A stretch of DNA of 64,000 nucleotides from Igneacidithiobacillus sp041146875 (GTDB lineage Bacteria > Pseudomonadota > Gammaproteobacteria > Acidithiobacillales > Acidithiobacillaceae): assembly GCF_041146875.1 (NCBI RefSeq), contig NZ_JBFRXP010000001.1:1-64000 (forward strand), written 5' to 3'. Shown here one piece after another: positions 28,285 to 37,280 of the stretch; within the stretch, counting starts at the first letter, position 1; each line of letters starts with the position of its first letter. A program made the translations under genes and the position numbers. The notes beneath the pieces were generated by a model. The model did no database searches and was not told where the DNA came from. It saw only the letters and a list, made by a program, of their open reading frames with translations.

Positions 28285-30464
28285 CGAGCCTTGCCCTTGC
28301 TCGCCGCCAGGTCTGGCAGACTTTCTATCGCCAGGACCTACAAACCTGGTTTTTCTGGGGTAAAACCGCTTTTGCGGCGTTGCTCGGATTATGGCTGGCC
28401 TACCGTTTTCAATTGGACTCACCCAGTACAGTCGTTATGACAGTTTTTATTGTTATGCAGTCGCGTAACGGCATGGTACTCGCCAAGAGTTTTTATCGCG
28501 CGATTGGTACTGTCGTGGGTTCTGTAGTCGCCATACTCCTGGTAGTGGCGTTTCCCGATGCGCGCATGGGTTTTCTTGCCGGTTTGGCCCTTTGGGTAGG
28601 TTTTTGTACCGCCGGTGCGCGCTATTTTCGTAATTTTCAGGCCTATGCCTTTGTCCTGGCTGGCTACACTGCCGCTTTGGTCGGATTGCCTGCCGCCCTT
28701 GACCCCGGTCATGCCGTTTATATCGGGATTGCGCGCCTGAGTGATGTGATGTTGGGAATCCTCATTGCGTCCGTGGTGAGTGCGGTGGTATTCCCCCAGC
28801 CTCTGAGCGAGCTACTGCAAGAGACTGCGAAAAGCCGCCTGGAGCATTTTTTACGCAATACCCTGCGCGTGTTGGATGGCGGTGTGCCGCGCGCCGATTG
28901 GACTCTTCTACATTTGGCTGCCACCCAGGAGACTCTGCAACTCGATAGTTATCGTTCCGGTTCCATCTTTGAGAGTGCCGCGGGGCATCGGCAAAATGAA
29001 CGCGTAGGAGAGATGATTGCCGACATGATGTTTGCCTCTGGCACCCTCTACCTGTTCAATAGCCATGTCCGGCGCCTACGACGGCGGAACCTTGCTAGCG
29101 TACGAGACGCTACGAAAGAACTGTTGGATCAGTTGCAAAAGGAATTTCTTGACCTGCAAGATGCCATACAGGAAAGCGATATGGCCCGCGCGCAGCTGCG
29201 ACTACAAAACGTGCAGGAAGATGTTGTTGCACAACTTGCCCTAATGCGTAGAGATTTGCGTCACCAGCTAGATGACCTCCAGGCCTTGGCCTTGGACAGC
29301 TTTATCTTGCTGCTCACTCGCTATTTGGCAGAATTGCGACGTTATCTTGCGAGTTATGCCCGCTTTCTATATCCGCAGGCGGAGGTTGCCCTGTTGCCTC
29401 TGCCCATGACCATCGATCAAGTTCGGGACAAGCGCTGGAAGGCAAACTTCGATCGCCCACCAACCGAAATCATCCAGCCGCTGGGTGCCGCCTTGCGCAG
29501 TATGGTAGTGTTCGGTTTGGTTGCTTTTTTCTGGTTGCGCACAGGCTGGCCTTCTGGCCCTGCGGCGCTGATCATTGCCGTGGTCATCAGCGCGCTCTTT
29601 TCCACTTTTCCCAACCCGGTTGCTGCCGTGCGGCAGATGGGCGTGGGTATTTCGCTCGCGTTTTTTGCGGCATTGTTATTTTCCTTGGAGCTCTTGCCCA
29701 GAGTGCAGGGTTTTCCCATGCTCGCGCTGATCCTGCTCCCGTTTTTTCTGATTTCGCCTTGGCTCCTGACCCGAACCCGTTGGGCGGGAACAGCGGCGGG
29801 CTTTGGTATCTTCTTCCCGCAGCTGGCTATTCCCAACAATGATGAGGTGTTTGCTTACACCACTATGTTCAATACCGGATTTGCCGAGCTGATTGCGGTG
29901 TTTTTGGTTGGGCTTGCGTTTTTTCTAATTTTTCCTACGGGCAACCGCTGGGAACGCAGTCGCCTGTTGGAGCGTTTTCGTGCCTTGGTACGCGAAGTGG
30001 CGAGTGCCCCGCTGCCCAATTTGCGCAGTCGCTATGCCGCCGAGAGTCGCGAGTATCTGCGTCTCCTCGCCGCTGACCTTTCCCCGCAGCAGGCGCAGGA
30101 TGCACAAGTGCTACGCGAGGCGATGCGTCTGAATGAGTTGGCCGAAGGGATACTGCAACTGCGTATTTTGCTGCACGCGCGTGGCGAGGAGGGCGGCGAG
30201 CATCCGTTACAGGTCTATGCCGACGAGTATGTCGAGCCGCTCTTGCAGAGCATTCAGCAACGGCACTCTGCTGTCATGACCGCAGACTACCGCAAGCGTT
30301 TGCGCGCCATCCTCGATGCGGTACAACATCTCCCGGAAGAAAAAATCGATCCCTCTTTGCATCCAATTTTGCCGCCAGATGCTCTATTTCGCGTCTATGT
30401 GCATGTGATCGCCAGCGTTTCTCGACGCCTTTCGACCATCCTGGAGGACAGCGATGCCCGTTGA
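28281..30464 (+). CDS. FUSC/AaeB-type inner-membrane efflux permease
   Basis: 727 residues. It has two blocks of membrane spans (about 35-175 and 405-555), each followed by a cytoplasmic region of 170-220 residues, the FUSC layout of AaeB and related aromatic-acid exporters. The sequence PSTVVMTVFIVMQSRNGMVLAKSFYRAIGT is the typical first FUSC block. E. coli AaeAB expels p-hydroxybenzoate and similar aromatic acids; for an acidophile, export of organic acids would be protective (inference). It overlaps the preceding OMF gene and the following DUF1656 gene. Confidence 0.88.
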   Translation: MTSLALARRQVWQTFYRQDLQTWFFWGKTAFAALLGLWLAYRFQLDSPSTVVMTVFIVMQSRNGMVLAKSFYRAIGTVVGSVVAILLVVAFPDARMGFLAGLALWVGFCTAGARYFRNFQAYAFVLAGYTAALVGLPAALDPGHAVYIGIARLSDVMLGILIASVVSAVVFPQPLSELLQETAKSRLEHFLRNTLRVLDGGVPRADWTLLHLAATQETLQLDSYRSGSIFESAAGHRQNERVGEMIADMMFASGTLYLFNSHVRRLRRRNLASVRDATKELLDQLQKEFLDLQDAIQESDMARAQLRLQNVQEDVVAQLALMRRDLRHQLDDLQALALDSFILLLTRYLAELRRYLASYARFLYPQAEVALLPLPMTIDQVRDKRWKANFDRPPTEIIQPLGAALRSMVVFGLVAFFWLRTGWPSGPAALIIAVVISALFSTFPNPVAAVRQMGVGISLAFFAALLFSLELLPRVQGFPMLALILLPFFLISPWLLTRTRWAGTAAGFGIFFPQLAIPNNDEVFAYTTMFNTGFAELIAVFLVGLAFFLIFPTGNRWERSRLLERFRALVREVASAPLPNLRSRYAAESREYLRLLAADLSPQQAQDAQVLREAMRLNELAEGILQLRILLHARGEEGGEHPLQVYADEYVEPLLQSIQQRHSAVMTADYRKRLRAILDAVQHLPEEKIDPSLHPILPPDALFRVYVHVIASVSRRLSTILEDSDAR

Positions 30465-30654
30465 GATCAGTGTTTTTGGCGCGCTGGTACCAACGCTCTT
30501 GCCCATTTTTGCGCTCAGTGTCGCGTTGTATCTGGTGGCGGATAAATTGACGAGCCGTTGGGACCTGGATCGCTGGGTATGGCACCCAGCGCTGTTTCGC
30601 CTAGCGCTTTTCGCGTGTGTTTTTGCCCTGTTGGGTTTGGGAGTATATGGATGA
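30454..30654 (+). CDS. DUF1656 small membrane protein (AaeX-like)
   Basis: 66 residues starting MPVEISVFGALVPTLLPIF, then two hydrophobic segments. This is the small membrane protein that routinely accompanies FUSC permease/adaptor pairs (aaeX in E. coli); its exact function is unknown. It overlaps the end of the permease gene by 11 bases and the adaptor start by 4. Confidence 0.85.
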   Translation: MPVEISVFGALVPTLLPIFALSVALYLVADKLTSRWDLDRWVWHPALFRLALFACVFALLGLGVYG

Positions 30655-31520
30655 TTCGTCGCTTGCTGCGCGTGCTCATGACCCTGTTGGTACTGCTGCT
30701 GGCAGGATGGTTGGGCTGGCGCCTTTGGCATGCCTACATGGATCGCCCCTGGACTCGGGATGCCGTGGTGCAGGCGCAGATCGCCGAGATTAATGCCGAT
30801 GTCAGTGGCCGGGTGATCGACCTATACGTCAAGGACAACGAGACGGTGAATGCGGGTGCGCTCCTGTTCCGCGTCGATGCGCGCCGCTATCGCCTGGCGC
30901 TAGCCAACGCCCAGGCAGCGCTCGCGGAGGCCAGCGCAAAATTGGCATTGCGCAAAGAGCAGGCGGCGCGGCGTACTGGTTTACCAGCGGATATCGTTTC
31001 GGCAGAGGCACGCTCGGATGCCATACTGGCGGTGCGGGTGGCGCAGGCTCAACTGAGTGCGGCCCAGGCGCGGGTCAACTTGGCAGAATATGATTTATCA
31101 CGCACCGCGGTGCGCGCGCCGGTGGCGGGAATTATTACGCATCTACGCTTACGGGTGGGGGATTATGCGGATACCGGCAAGCCGCTGCTGGCATTGGTAG
31201 AGTCGGATAGCTATTGGGTGGATGCCTATTTTGAACAGACCCGTCTGCATGGGGTGCATACCGGCGATCGCGCGCGGATAAAGCTGCTTGGCGCCACAAA
31301 TGCTTTGCCTGGGATAGTAGAGGGCATTGCGCCCGCAATTGCCGACCGCGAGAGTCGAACCGGCGAGCGCTTGCAAGCAGACGTGCGGGCCAGCTTCAAC
31401 TGGGTACGTTTGCCGGCACGTATTCCGGTTCGTATTAGATTGCTGCAGAAACCGAAAAATTTGCCGCTGACGGCGGGAATGATTTGTTCCGTGGTAATTG
31501 AAGGAAAAAATACTTCGTAG
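30651..31520 (+). CDS. HlyD/AaeA-type membrane fusion protein
   Basis: 289 residues from the ATG at 30651 (ATGA overlap with the DUF1656 stop). One N-terminal membrane anchor (LMTLLVLLLAGWLGWRLW) is followed by a lipoyl-like half (AEINADVSGRVIDLYVKDNETVNAGALLFRVD), a short coiled hairpin and the second half (VRAPVAGIITHLRLRVGDYADTGKPLLALV). It bridges the FUSC permease to the outer-membrane duct. The operon order is OMF, FUSC, DUF1656, MFP, inserted between miaA and rnc. Confidence 0.9.
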   Translation: MIRRLLRVLMTLLVLLLAGWLGWRLWHAYMDRPWTRDAVVQAQIAEINADVSGRVIDLYVKDNETVNAGALLFRVDARRYRLALANAQAALAEASAKLALRKEQAARRTGLPADIVSAEARSDAILAVRVAQAQLSAAQARVNLAEYDLSRTAVRAPVAGIITHLRLRVGDYADTGKPLLALVESDSYWVDAYFEQTRLHGVHTGDRARIKLLGATNALPGIVEGIAPAIADRESRTGERLQADVRASFNWVRLPARIPVRIRLLQKPKNLPLTAGMICSVVIEGKNTS

Positions 31521-31574
31521 AGATTATGCGGGTTCCATCTCCCGTTTTTGCGTACCAACAGGTATACTGGCCGC

Positions 31575-32270
31575 ATGAATATGCTAGACCGCCTGCAAGA
31601 TCGCATTGCCTATCGTTTTCAGGACCTCGCTTTATTGCGTCAGGCTCTGACCCATCGTAGCGCCGCGGCGCTACACAATGAACGTTTAGAGTTTCTCGGT
31701 GATGCAGCACTGAATTTTGTCGTCGCTGCCCGTTTATATGAACGTTTTCCTAAGGTCAGCGAGGGTGATTTATCGCGCATGCGGGCGCGTTTGGTGCGTG
31801 AAGAAACGCTGGCGCAAGTGGCAGAGTCCATTAGTGTGGCAGATGCACTCATCCTTGGCGCCGGGGAATTGCGCAGTGGTGGCGCTCGCCGCGTCTCCAT
31901 CCGTGCCGATGCAGTAGAGGCCATCCTTGGCGCTGCCTATCTTGATGGTGGTTTTGCCGCCGCGGAAACCATCGTCGATCATCTCATTGTACCGCTGATT
32001 ACCGATGCTCTGGGGGCGGAAGAGCTGCGCGATCCGAAAACCCGTCTGCAAGAGTTATTGCAAGGTAAAGGGCGCGCATTGCCTTTTTACGAATTGATCG
32101 AAGAAAAAGGTCAGGCGCACGAACGGCGCTTCGTGGCGCGCTGTAGCGTCGATGGCACGGCATCTACGGAAGCGGAAGACAGCAGTCGGCGCAAGGCAGA
32201 GCAGCAGGCGGCGCAGCTCATGCTTGATCAGTTACAAGGACTGTTGAGTACACAACGCCATGTCGGCTGA
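31575..32270 (+). CDS. rnc: Ribonuclease III
   Basis: 231 residues from the ATG at 31575 (a second ATG lies two codons later). RNase III cleaves double-stranded RNA in rRNA and mRNA processing. The signature NERLEFLGDAALNFVVAARL carries the catalytic Glu and Asp; ADAVEAILGAAYLDGG carries the second acidic pair. The C-terminal dsRNA-binding domain spans about 155-225 (DPKTRLQELLQGKGRALPFYELIEE). A TATACT box at 31563-31568 lies just upstream, but without a good -35. It overlaps era by 11 bases. Confidence 0.95.
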   Translation: MNMLDRLQDRIAYRFQDLALLRQALTHRSAAALHNERLEFLGDAALNFVVAARLYERFPKVSEGDLSRMRARLVREETLAQVAESISVADALILGAGELRSGGARRVSIRADAVEAILGAAYLDGGFAAAETIVDHLIVPLITDALGAEELRDPKTRLQELLQGKGRALPFYELIEEKGQAHERRFVARCSVDGTASTEAEDSSRRKAEQQAAQLMLDQLQGLLSTQRHVG

Positions 32271-33168
32271 CGAACCCGCAGTAGTTCATCGTTGTGGCAG
32301 TGTCGCGCTGATTGGCCGCCCGAATGTTGGCAAGTCGACTCTGCTTAACCATCTGATCGGGCAAAAAATCAGCATTACCGCACCGCGCCCGCAAACCACC
32401 CGCGATCAGATCCTTGGCATCTACACCCGGCCCAACGGCCAGATTCTCTTCCTCGACACCCCTGGGGTGCATCAAGGCTATCGTAGTCTCAACCGCCACA
32501 TTCTGCGTGCTACGCGCTCGGCCCTGGATGCCGCCGACCTTGGCGTTTTGGTGGTAGAGGCGCCGCTGTGGACAGCCGGCGATGCCGAGGCGCTGCGCTG
32601 GTTACAGCAGCGGGAATTGCCGCTGATTCTGGTGGCTAATAAAATTGATCGGATTGCGCAAAAAGAGCGCTTGCTTCCCTATTTGCAAGAGTTGGGCAAG
32701 CAGGCCAGGTTTGTCGAGATCATCCCCATGAGCGCCCGTCGACCGGACGACGTCGAGCATCTGGCGGATGTCATATTGCCCCTCCTGCCCGAGGGTCCGG
32801 CGCAGTATGCCGAAGACGAGGTAACCGACCGGCAGATGCGTTTTCTTGCTGCTGAGGCCGTGCGTGAGCAGATTTTTCGCCAACTCAGTGCCGAACTCCC
32901 GTACGAGACTGCCGTGGCCATCGAAAAGTACAGCATCGCAGCGGATGGCCGTCATGAAATCGAGGCAACCATTTATTGTCGCCGACCAGGACAAAAGGCC
33001 ATTCTCCTGGGTGAAAAAGGACAGCGCCTGAAGCACATTGGCACGCGGGCGCGGGAGAGCATCGCTCAGCAGACCGGAGCGCGGGTATGGCTGGGGCTGT
33101 GGGTAAAAGAGCGCGAAGACTGGGATCGCCAGCCCGGTATTCTGCGCGACATGGGTTATGGAGCGTAA
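32260..33168 (+). CDS. era: GTPase Era
   Basis: 302 residues. Era is a 16S rRNA-binding GTPase needed for 30S assembly. G motifs: GRPNVGKSTLLNHLIG (G1), TTRDQILG (G2), DTPGVHQ (G3), NKIDRI (G4). The C-terminal KH domain has EATIYCRRPGQKAILLGEKGQRLKHIG and ends in the AR.SIAQQTG.RVWL.LWVKERE.W pattern. The rnc-era-recO-pdxJ-acpS order is a conserved proteobacterial operon. It overlaps both neighbours. Confidence 0.97.
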   Translation: MSADEPAVVHRCGSVALIGRPNVGKSTLLNHLIGQKISITAPRPQTTRDQILGIYTRPNGQILFLDTPGVHQGYRSLNRHILRATRSALDAADLGVLVVEAPLWTAGDAEALRWLQQRELPLILVANKIDRIAQKERLLPYLQELGKQARFVEIIPMSARRPDDVEHLADVILPLLPEGPAQYAEDEVTDRQMRFLAAEAVREQIFRQLSAELPYETAVAIEKYSIAADGRHEIEATIYCRRPGQKAILLGEKGQRLKHIGTRARESIAQQTGARVWLGLWVKEREDWDRQPGILRDMGYGA

Positions 33169-33892
33169 TCACGGCGAGCGGGTCTGGGTACTGCATCATC
33201 ACCCTTTTGGCGACGGTAGCCTGATTCTCGAATTGTTTACGGAGCATCATGGCCGTCTGGGAGTCCTGGCGCGGGGGAAACGCCGCAGTGGGCGCTTGGA
33301 GGCTGGGCGCCCTTACTGGGTGCGCTGGGCTGGCCACGGTGAACTCCCAGTTTTGCAGGGCGCAGAAGAGCTTCCCAGTCCATTGACGCATTGTCCTGTA
33401 CCGGCACTCTTGCTCTTCTACCTGAATGAACTCTTGCTACGTCTGACCGAACGTGCCGACCCACAGGCAGAGATCTTTGTAGAATACTCTCGTACGTTGC
33501 ACGCCTTGGCGCAGGGGACGGAGGAATATTGGCTCTTGCGGCGTTTTGAACGTCGTTTGCTGGAGGCCCTGGGCTGGGCGGCGGATCTCGCGTACTGCGC
33601 CCATTGCGGCATCCCCCTCACGGACGCGGAATCCTATGCCAGTGCTGGCGCGGGCATGTTTTGCTCCCTGCACCGGCCAGCACTGGCGCAGCCGCTTCCT
33701 TTGGCGGCGCTGACCTGGCTCGCCAGTGACATGCAATCGGCACCTGAGCGAGCCTTGTGGGGGGAGTTGCGCGCTTATTTGGCTGGAGAGCTGGATCAGA
33801 CCCTGGCCGGACGGCCACTGGAGAGCCGTCGCCTACTTGCGGCATACTTGCAGCGCCGGCGGGGCAGTAATGGAGGGACGGGAGCCAGATGA
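33158..33892 (+). CDS. recO: DNA repair protein RecO
   Basis: 244 residues. RecO anneals single strands and helps RecR load RecA. The N-terminal OB fold reads VWVLHHHPFGDGSLILELFTEHHGRLGVLARGKRR; the middle has a Cys-containing element (YCAHCGIPLT...MFCSLH), a partial zinc-finger pattern. It overlaps era by 11 bases and pdxJ by 4, inside the rnc-era-recO-pdxJ-acpS operon. Confidence 0.93.
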   Translation: MERNHGERVWVLHHHPFGDGSLILELFTEHHGRLGVLARGKRRSGRLEAGRPYWVRWAGHGELPVLQGAEELPSPLTHCPVPALLLFYLNELLLRLTERADPQAEIFVEYSRTLHALAQGTEEYWLLRRFERRLLEALGWAADLAYCAHCGIPLTDAESYASAGAGMFCSLHRPALAQPLPLAALTWLASDMQSAPERALWGELRAYLAGELDQTLAGRPLESRRLLAAYLQRRRGSNGGTGAR

Positions 33893-34614
33893 TAGCCTTG
33901 GGTGTAAATATTGATCATGTCGCCACCTTGCGCCAGGCGCGCGGTACGCGCTACCCCGATCCCCTAGAGGCAGCATTTGTGGCAGAACGCGCTGGTGCCG
34001 ACGCCATCACTGCACATTTGCGGGAAGATCGCCGCCATATTCAGGAACGCGACGTGGAGTTATTGCAGCAGACGCTGCGTACCCGCCTCAACCTGGAAAT
34101 GGCGGTCAACGAGGATGTGCTGGCGATTGCCGAGCGTTTGCGGCCCAGCGACTGTTGTTTGGTACCCGAGCGTCGCGCTGAGCTTACTACGGAAGGTGGT
34201 TTGGACGTGGTCGGACAACAGGCGCGGGTGCGTGCAGCAAGCGAGCGTCTGAGCGCAGCGGGGGTGCGCGTTTCCTTGTTTATTGATCCTGACCCCAAGC
34301 AAATTGAGGCAGCCGCAGCTACGGGCGCGCCGGTCATCGAGCTGCACACCGGAAGCTACGCCAATGCGCGCAGTCGTGCGGAGTTGCTGACGCAATTGAA
34401 ATTGCTTGGCTCGGCGGCACGACTGGCGCAGAGTCTTGGTTTGCAAGTCAATGCTGGGCATGGTCTCGACTACACCAATGTGGAAGCCATTGCGGCAATC
34501 CCGGAAATAGAGGAGCTCAATATCGGACATGCGATTGTTGCGCATGCCATCTTTCATGGTCTGGAAAGTGCGGTACGCGAAATGAAACGCTTGATGCGGC
34601 AGGCACGCCATTGA
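33889..34614 (+). CDS. pdxJ: Pyridoxine 5'-phosphate synthase
   Basis: 241 residues, typical. PdxJ condenses 1-deoxyxylulose 5-phosphate with 3-amino-2-oxopropyl phosphate to give pyridoxine phosphate. It starts LGVNIDHVATLRQARGTRYP and shows AGADAITAHLREDRRHI, the catalytic NLEMAVNED, VSLFIDPD, ELHTGSYANA and VNAGHGLDYTNV. It overlaps recO and acpS by 4 bases each. Confidence 0.96.
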   Translation: MIALGVNIDHVATLRQARGTRYPDPLEAAFVAERAGADAITAHLREDRRHIQERDVELLQQTLRTRLNLEMAVNEDVLAIAERLRPSDCCLVPERRAELTTEGGLDVVGQQARVRAASERLSAAGVRVSLFIDPDPKQIEAAAATGAPVIELHTGSYANARSRAELLTQLKLLGSAARLAQSLGLQVNAGHGLDYTNVEAIAAIPEIEELNIGHAIVAHAIFHGLESAVREMKRLMRQARH

Positions 34615-35018
34615 TTGTTGGTTTAGGCACGGATCTGGTCTCTGTTGAGCGCATGTCGGGGTTGCTGGAGCGTTGGGGGGAGCGGCTCCTGCAACGCGTT
34701 TTGGGCGAGCAGGAGCAAGCGGAGTTTCCATCAGCGCAGGGGGCCGCCTTTCTCGCGCGTCGTTTTGCTGCCAAAGAGGCAACATTGAAGGCGCTGGGCA
34801 CCGGCTTGCGCAACGGGATCTCCTGGGGAGAAATTCAGGTAAGCCACGATAGCCTCGGCCGCCCAGAGCTGGTTTTGTGTGGTGCGGCGCAAGCGCGCCT
34901 TGAGCAGTGTGCCCGGCAGCCACGCTTGTGGCTGAGTTTGAGTGATGAACATCAGTACGCCACGGCCACGGTAGTCATCGAAGAGCTGGTCAGCGAAGCA
35001 GTGGGGAGAGAGCGATGA
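34611..35018 (+). CDS. acpS: Holo-[acyl-carrier-protein] synthase
   Basis: 135 residues from a TTG overlapping the pdxJ stop. AcpS transfers phosphopantetheine from CoA to apo-ACP. IVGLGTDLVSVERM and FLARRFAAKEATLKALG carry the metal- and CoA-binding Asp and Glu residues; the end shows LSDEHQYATATVVIE. Length matches the family. It overlaps the downstream nucleotide-sugar dehydrogenase gene by 4 bases. Confidence 0.95.
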   Translation: MIVGLGTDLVSVERMSGLLERWGERLLQRVLGEQEQAEFPSAQGAAFLARRFAAKEATLKALGTGLRNGISWGEIQVSHDSLGRPELVLCGAAQARLEQCARQPRLWLSLSDEHQYATATVVIEELVSEAVGRER

Positions 35019-36337
35019 AAATAACGGTGGTTGGTACAGGATATGTTGGGCTGGTCACGGGTGCTTGTTTGGCTCAGGTCGGTAATCAGGTCCTTTGCAT
35101 CGATATTGATGCTGAAAAGGTGGCGCGTTTACAGGCAGGAGAAATCCCGATCCATGAACCGGATCTGCCGGAGGTGGTGCGCAGCGGCATCGACGGTGGG
35201 CGCCTGCACTTCAGTACCGATATTGCCGAGGGCGTGGCGCATGGCGAGTTCCTCTTCATTGCCGTTGGCACGCCTCCCGATGAAGACGGCTCTGCAGATT
35301 TGCGCTACGTGCTCCAGGTGGCGGCAGACATCGGCAAACATCTCGACCAGCCGCGTATCATCATCAACAAATCGACCGTCCCGGTGGGTACGGCGCAAAA
35401 GGTGCGCGCCGCCATTCAGCGGGAGCTGGATATACGGGGGGTGGAGTTCGCCTTTTCGGTGGTCTCCAACCCGGAGTTTCTCAAAGAAGGGGCAGCGGTC
35501 GGTGACTTCATGAAGCCGGATCGCATCATTGTGGGCACCGATGATGAACAGGTGGCGCAGCGCATGCGTGATCTCTACGCGCCCTTCAACCGTAATCACG
35601 ATCGCGTCCTGGTGATGGATCTTCCCTCGGCCGAGCTGACCAAATATGCGGCCAATGTCTTGCTCGCGACCAAAATCTCTTTCATGAACGAGTTGGCGGG
35701 TCTGGCGGAACGCCTGGGGGCAGATATCGAGCACGTGCGGATCGGCATTGGTTCCGATCCGCGCATTGGTTTTGATTTTATTTATCCTGGTTGTGGCTAT
35801 GGCGGTTCCTGTTTTCCCAAGGATGTCCGCGCCTTGGAACACATGGCGCGGGAGTTGGGTTTTGATGCGTCGCTGATTCGTGCCGTGGAAAGCGTCAACA
35901 ATGCACAAAAGCAGGTGCTTGAGCGTAAGCTGGTAGCGGAGTTCGGAGAGGATCTGCATGGCAAGCGCATTGCCATCTGGGGGCTCGCCTTCAAGCCCAA
36001 CACCGACGACATGCGCGAGGCACCCAGCCGCACCCTGATCGACGGTCTGCGTCGTCGCGGTGGCGAAATTCGGGCGTATGATCCGGTAGCTATGGAAGAG
36101 GCGCGGCGTGTCTATGGCAGCGCGAGCGATCTGCAACTCTGTAACGATCCCTATGAGGCCTGTGACGGGGCGGATGCCTTGGTGATCTGCACCGAGTGGC
36201 AGATCTTCCGCAGCCCGGATTTTGCCGAACTCCGACGGCGCTTGCGCCATCCCTTGATCATCGATGGTCGTAACCTCTACGATCCACGTTTACCGCAAGC
36301 TGCAGGACTGCAATATCGTGCCATCGGACGTCCATGA
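35015..36337 (+). CDS. ugd: UDP-glucose 6-dehydrogenase family
   Basis: 440 residues. It oxidises UDP-glucose to UDP-glucuronate with two NAD+ for surface polysaccharides. N-terminal Rossmann motif VVGTGYVGLVTGACLAQVGN, NKSTVPVGTAQKVR, SNPEFLKEGAAVGDFMKPDR, and the catalytic Cys in PGCGYGGSCFPKDV. GDP-mannose or other UDP-sugar dehydrogenases share this scaffold, but the length and motifs fit Ugd best. Next to it lies the heptose kinase gene, so both may feed LPS or exopolysaccharide synthesis. Confidence 0.9.
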   Translation: MKITVVGTGYVGLVTGACLAQVGNQVLCIDIDAEKVARLQAGEIPIHEPDLPEVVRSGIDGGRLHFSTDIAEGVAHGEFLFIAVGTPPDEDGSADLRYVLQVAADIGKHLDQPRIIINKSTVPVGTAQKVRAAIQRELDIRGVEFAFSVVSNPEFLKEGAAVGDFMKPDRIIVGTDDEQVAQRMRDLYAPFNRNHDRVLVMDLPSAELTKYAANVLLATKISFMNELAGLAERLGADIEHVRIGIGSDPRIGFDFIYPGCGYGGSCFPKDVRALEHMARELGFDASLIRAVESVNNAQKQVLERKLVAEFGEDLHGKRIAIWGLAFKPNTDDMREAPSRTLIDGLRRRGGEIRAYDPVAMEEARRVYGSASDLQLCNDPYEACDGADALVICTEWQIFRSPDFAELRRRLRHPLIIDGRNLYDPRLPQAAGLQYRAIGRP

Positions 36338-37280
36338 TTCTCTAGATCACCTATCCCGGGCGCGCGTTGCCGTACTCGGCGACGTGATGCTTGACCGCTA
36401 CTGGTTTGGTCGCGTTGAGCGCATTTCTCCCGAGGCTCCGGTGCCAGTGGTGCAGGTGGGGCGCGAAGAGGAACGGCCCGGAGGGGCCGCCAATGTTGCC
36501 CTCAATATCGCAGCGCTGGGTGCCCATTGTCGCCTGCGCGCACCTGTGGGTCGGGACAGTGCGGGTGGGAGCCTCGCTGCGCTACTGCAGAAGGCTGGGG
36601 TAGAAACCAGTTTTTTGCTGTTGGACCAGCTCCCTACCACCGTCAAACTGCGCGTCATCGGGCATCAGCAACAGTTGCTGCGCCTGGATTTTGAAGAGCG
36701 GCCTGATGATGAGGCCGTGCGCGATCTGTTGCAGGCGGGGGAGGATTTTTTTGCGGGTACGGCGGCATTGTTGCTCTCGGATTATGGCAAGGGTGCAGTC
36801 CAGAGTCCGCAGACCTGGATTCGTTTGGCGCGCGAACACCAGATTCCGGTATTGATCGACCCGAAGGGACGAGATTACGAGCGCTATTCGGGTGCCACCC
36901 TGATTACTCCCAATAAGAGCGAGTTTCAGGCTGTGGTCGGTGGCTGGCGTTCGGAGGAAGAGTTTCGTGTGCTGGGAGAGCGTTGGCGCAAGACCTGGCA
37001 ACTGGAAGCCCTGTTGGTGACCCGGGGCGAGGAGGGCATGACCCTCTTTCTGGCGGATGGCATCCACCATCACCCGGCCCAGGCGCGCGAGGTTTTTGAC
37101 GTGACCGGCGCTGGCGATACCGTAATTGCCACCATTGCCACGGCGGTGGCGGCGGGCTGGCCCTTGGATCGGGCGGTAGAGCTGGGCAATCGCGCCGCTG
37201 GCATCGTCGTCGGCAAGTTGGGGGCAGCGACGGTGTCGCGGGAAGAACTGGCGGCCGCCAGCGACGGTACAAATGGCTGA
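36318..37280 (+). CDS. D-glycero-beta-D-manno-heptose-7-phosphate kinase (HldE kinase half)
   Basis: 320 residues from a GTG at 36318, overlapping ugd by 20 bases (AGGA upstream); the longest frame starts at 36264. It phosphorylates heptose 7-phosphate at C1 for ADP-heptose and LPS core synthesis. PfkB-family features: VAVLGDVMLDRYWFGRVERISPEAPVPV, RPGGAANVALNIAALG, LIDPKGRDYERYSGATLITPN, and the catalytic DVTGAGDTVIA. The adenylyltransferase half of E. coli HldE is missing, so that step must be encoded separately (RfaE1/RfaE2 split). Confidence 0.92.
   Translation: MPSDVHDSLDHLSRARVAVLGDVMLDRYWFGRVERISPEAPVPVVQVGREEERPGGAANVALNIAALGAHCRLRAPVGRDSAGGSLAALLQKAGVETSFLLLDQLPTTVKLRVIGHQQQLLRLDFEERPDDEAVRDLLQAGEDFFAGTAALLLSDYGKGAVQSPQTWIRLAREHQIPVLIDPKGRDYERYSGATLITPNKSEFQAVVGGWRSEEEFRVLGERWRKTWQLEALLVTRGEEGMTLFLADGIHHHPAQAREVFDVTGAGDTVIATIATAVAAGWPLDRAVELGNRAAGIVVGKLGAATVSREELAAASDGTNG

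Noticed and set aside
35129..36250. A 373-residue open frame antisense to ugd
   Set aside because: The plus-strand frame has the complete dehydrogenase motifs; the antisense product resembles no family and lacks a ribosome site.
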